From NCBI GenBank assembly GCA_016800925.1, contig JABCPU010000066.1, positions 165,002-229,001 of the forward strand: a stretch of DNA of 64,000 bases. Direction: 5' to 3'. The notes below the pieces were generated by a model, which was given only the letters and a program-made list of their open reading frames with translations, was not told the origin of the DNA and did not search any database. Origin of the DNA: Suillus spraguei. Its lineage: Eukaryota > Basidiomycota > Agaricomycetes > Boletales > Suillaceae. A program made the translations under genes and the position numbers. Shown piece after piece: positions 60,909 through 64,000 of this stretch. Every line of letters starts with the position of its first letter. Position 1 is the stretch's first letter.

Positions 60909-63900
60909 TCAATACAGATACCTGAAGCCCTTCCTTCGCTTCACAGCCTCCTCGAATGTGATCCCTTCTAATCTAGCAGCCTCTTCAATACGTTCGCGTC
61001 CAGGACCCTCCAATAACTTTTTCTCCACCATATCCATGTGATTATTCTCTTTGATTAATATCCGCCGCATTACTATCAATAGGTGAGTACATCAGAGCGG
61101 TCAAGTCATAATTTTGCTCACAGAAGGCCAGGGATGAAGACAAAACGAGACTGCACAATGCTATAATCATGGATTGATGGTATTCAGGACCCCACGCAGC
61201 ATTCCAGATATACGAGCCCATCCTATGGAAAATTGTAAGCAATCCGACATCACACTGATCATAGAGACCTCACAAATTTCCGAGGTTTCCAAACCCATTG
61301 ACAAGACCCATGGCTACAGAGCGTTTTGCCGGTGGACGAGGAATGGCATTTGAAACCCAGGTCAATGTCAAAGCAAATCCTTTCGAAAATGTATCAAGCT
61401 TGCGTTCAACGTCCTAATCAGAACTTACCACAATATCAGTGGCCATAAGGAACAAGGACAGATATCGCCCGCCCGTAGCCATGGTGCATAGAGAGATGAT
61501 ATATCCAATGATAACCACCCACCACCAGCCAGCAATATGGAAGAATCGTTCTCCAGACCTGTCTATTCATTCTGTCAAAATGAGTGTCGGATTACCGGAA
61601 ATCAAGCGTACCTGCATGCCATGCGCCGAGTACACAACAGATTGACGCGAATACCCATGGAGGACTAGCGATCACGCGACGATGAGCCATGACTGTGAAT
61701 GTAACAAACTGAATGACATGCTTACGCCGACATCAACAACGTGACAGTAGTGCCGAAACCAAGCGTGGCAGTTAAGCTATATCGCTCTATGTTAGTAAAT
61801 AGTTGCAACACTGTTTATATACTTACGTGGGGAAAAAGTTGAGGTAGCTCAGGCCCAGGAGTTGTGAGCAGGTCATAAACATGAAGATGATGGTCTTTGG
61901 ATCCTTGATAGCCAGGAATAAACCATCGAAAATACTGTGAGGTTCCGGACGATGTGCCAATTAAAAAAAGTAACATTTTTAGTAGCACCTTGTCAATGAT
62001 ACTAGGGAAACTTGAGCTGGACTTACGTAAGGTTGTCGGAATCCTTGTCAGCCTCCCCTGCATCTTCTGCAAGGCGAACTTGAGCCAAACGGCGTTCCGC
62101 TGCGTTAAGCCATCGAGTATTATGGGGCTGTGTATTGCAATGTCAGACAAGCCGAAACTTGTTCCAAAAATGCTGTGCTCACGAAATCTGGAAGAAGCCA
62201 CCTGGATAAAACCGTGGCTGTCAACTTTGAGTAAGAATAAAAATACGTAAAAGCGCACATCGTCAAGAAGCCGAAGAACATGGTGATGGCGCCCTATATC
62301 GAGGAAGTGGCCGATCAGCGCAGAATATTCGGGTGTTGTGACACATACCTCTATGTAGAATAACCTGCGGTGCGGCACTCCTGTCAGAGCATTGTTTCTA
62401 GAAGAGGGGTTTTGCCTTACCATCTCCAGGCCGCAAGTCCTAGTACGCCTTGCATTTTTGCAAGAATTCCAGCTGCAACCAACTAAGCAGGGATTTTATC
62501 AGGCGTTATGGTCTACTGTAACGATAGCAAGCTTACGCTTCCGAATGCATTCGAGATTAAAAGACCACAATAGAACCAGGCTGACCGCGCGGCGAGCTCC
62601 TGAATGCGTTGCATGAGTAGCGGCCATGATTTCAAAAACACTGTGGTGTTCACCTTCCTGGTATACCATCGCGAAAGCAGATACATGATACCAGGATAGA
62701 ATGCAGCCTGTAGAAATCCGCACCCGTTCAGCCCGCACATAGTTATCGTAAAGGGAATTTTATACTTCTGGAAGTCCAATGAATATACGACAAACTATGA
62801 TTCCCGCAAAATTAGTGGTGACCTGCGTGGTGGTTAGCAAGCACGAGTTACAACTTCCAACAAAGCTTACCCCAGTCATAGCACTTGTAAGGCCCCATCC
62901 AATGACGCAAGCCCCAATATAAAGAGATGGTCTGGGTCGTGTCTTTTTTAGTATCGACTAGACCAAAATATTTGCAATCACAACCAACCGTGAATATAGC
63001 TCAAAATCTGTTGATCATCGAAATCAGTCTGGCATTCATTGACAGTAGCATAGAAACAAACCATGTTCGAGGGTATCTGGTCGTAGATGAGATGTTGTGA
63101 GTAAGATCGCATGGGTTGTGCAGAAAATTTGCTCACTTGTGCCGGGCAATAGGTGGCATAAAGAACAGCCAGAATGGTATCATACTGAATGGCTAGTGGA
63201 TCGATTAAGCATGGATACTACAGTAGTCCACTTCACTTACTTGTCAATCCAAGATCTTGCTCTAAACCTTGCAGCCGGGCAGCAGTAATAGCAACACGCT
63301 ACGCATAGCACACATGAGTACGCTGAGGTTGTGATTGGATATTTGCTTACGTCAATGTAGTTCAAAATGTATATGACTATGGCAGTGGGCATTAGTCGGC
63401 AGTCCAATTTGCGCACCAGTGCCCGTTCTCCCGCCTTCCTGGCGTCTGCAGTCAACAACCTGAAGTCGTCGTCGTCGTCATTCGACACTGTGATCGCATT
63501 TTCTGCGAAGGATTCAGACTTCTTCATTTCCTCGATGGGCATGTGGGGCAAGGAAGATCAGCGAAACGCTGCGCCAGCTTCACGTGGTAATCCCAGCCAA
63601 ACGGATGTCTTTTATACCTGACTGGATGCATTATCACGATGCCTGTGAATTGCCCAAGTCCAAAGTGGAAACAACCAGAATGCCATCACCTGGAGGGAAT
63701 ATAATTTGGCAAACGCCGGTGGCGCTAATACGTGACCCAATATCAGCTTCTATTTATAAGTACAAGCCGGTCTTGTGTCTAACTATACCACATGAAACAG
63801 GGTCGATCCCCCTTGGAGCAAGTCAGCAATCACATCGTCCTGAACACTAATAGAATGACACTTGTGGGTAAATCTTCCAGATCTATGCGTATACATGACG

Positions 63901-63912
63901 ATATGATGTCCG
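60808..63912. repeat. Direct duplication, copy 2 (MFS locus)
   Basis: Counterpart of 54128-57240. Confidence 0.88.
60909..63542 (-). CDS. MFS transporter, ACS family (Dal5/Tna1-like), copy 2, one frame break
   Basis: Paralog of the gene at 54226-56859 with the same exon plan. Start ATG 63540-63542 (MPIEEMKKSESF); the first exon reads straight through ARKAGERALVRKLDC, RLMPTAIVIYILNYID, the region broken in copy 1. Further exons: RVAITAARLQGLEQDLGLT, IQYDTILAVLYATYCPAQ, a 15-nt microexon IPSNM, PSLYIGACVIGWGLTSAMTG, AAFYPGIMYLLSRWYTRK, AARSAWFYCGLLISNAFGS, LNAAERRLAQVRLAED, WVSNAIPRPPAKRS, and the end ITFEEAVKRRKGFRYLY with TGA 60909-60911. One break: near 62988, ATATTCACG stands where copy 1 has ATATTTCACG (T run one shorter), just before an intron. 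Probably functional if that base is an error. Confidence 0.82.
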
Positions 63913-64000
63913 AGTCTCTCGCGCCAGGGTTCCACAACTCAAAGAGCACACTATTCGCATTTTTATGCGTGTGAGACAATGATAATCACGATGAAAGCCC
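63543..64000. promoter_or_regulatory. 5' flank of MFS copy 2
   Basis: Duplicated up to about 63912 and expected to hold the promoter of MFS copy 2. Short frames only; nothing else recognised before the window ends. Confidence 0.4.

Overview
The window reads as nuclear DNA of a basidiomycete fungus, most likely an Agaricomycete. Host genes are split by many introns of about 45-65 nt with GT/AG ends, the SLATT, DUF6593 and disordered-protein genes are of kinds typical of mushroom-forming fungi, and the centre is a dense nest of copia, gypsy, hAT and Tc1/mariner elements. No species can be named from sequence alone.

Layout. 1-17 kb is gene space: a cyclic-nucleotide phosphodiesterase (minus), a disordered basidiomycete protein (minus), an intronless epoxide-hydrolase-like enzyme (minus) and GFA1, glutamine:fructose-6-phosphate amidotransferase (plus), with long stretches in which I recognise nothing. 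At 17.3-19 kb lies a SLATT-domain (two-TM effector) gene. From 19 to 39 kb runs a transposon nest: a duplicated GFA1 fragment is split by a decayed copia element (Copia-A), which itself took a Tc1 element rearranged into a giant inverted repeat, three solo LTRs of one family and a fourth-type solo LTR inside its own 3' LTR. Then come a hAT transposase remnant and a decayed gypsy element carrying an almost complete Tc1 copy and another solo LTR. At 39-46 kb are a broken aldo-keto reductase gene with a C-terminal membrane anchor, a decayed second SLATT copy and a DUF6593 gene. At 47.5-52.6 kb is a young copia element (Copia-B) with 259-bp LTRs that differ at one base. At 52.7-53.6 kb are two tRNA-Leu-like sequences and a MITE. 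At 54-64 kb two copies of an MFS transporter gene (Dal5/Tna1-like anion:cation symporter type) form a direct duplication of about 3.1 kb.

Themes. The GFA1-SLATT neighbourhood appears to have been duplicated, and the second copy pulled apart and decayed by transposons. The older copies differ from the intact ones mainly by C-to-T and G-to-A changes. Many otherwise well-conserved frames (GFA1, SLATT, DUF6593, both MFS copies, Copia-B) break by exactly one base, most often in a homopolymer, which suggests residual assembly indels at least as much as true pseudogenes. The most interesting single structure is the Tc1 inverted repeat at 19.57-21.09 kb, whose transcript would fold into a hairpin of about 630 bp matching the nearly complete Tc1 copy 11 kb away.
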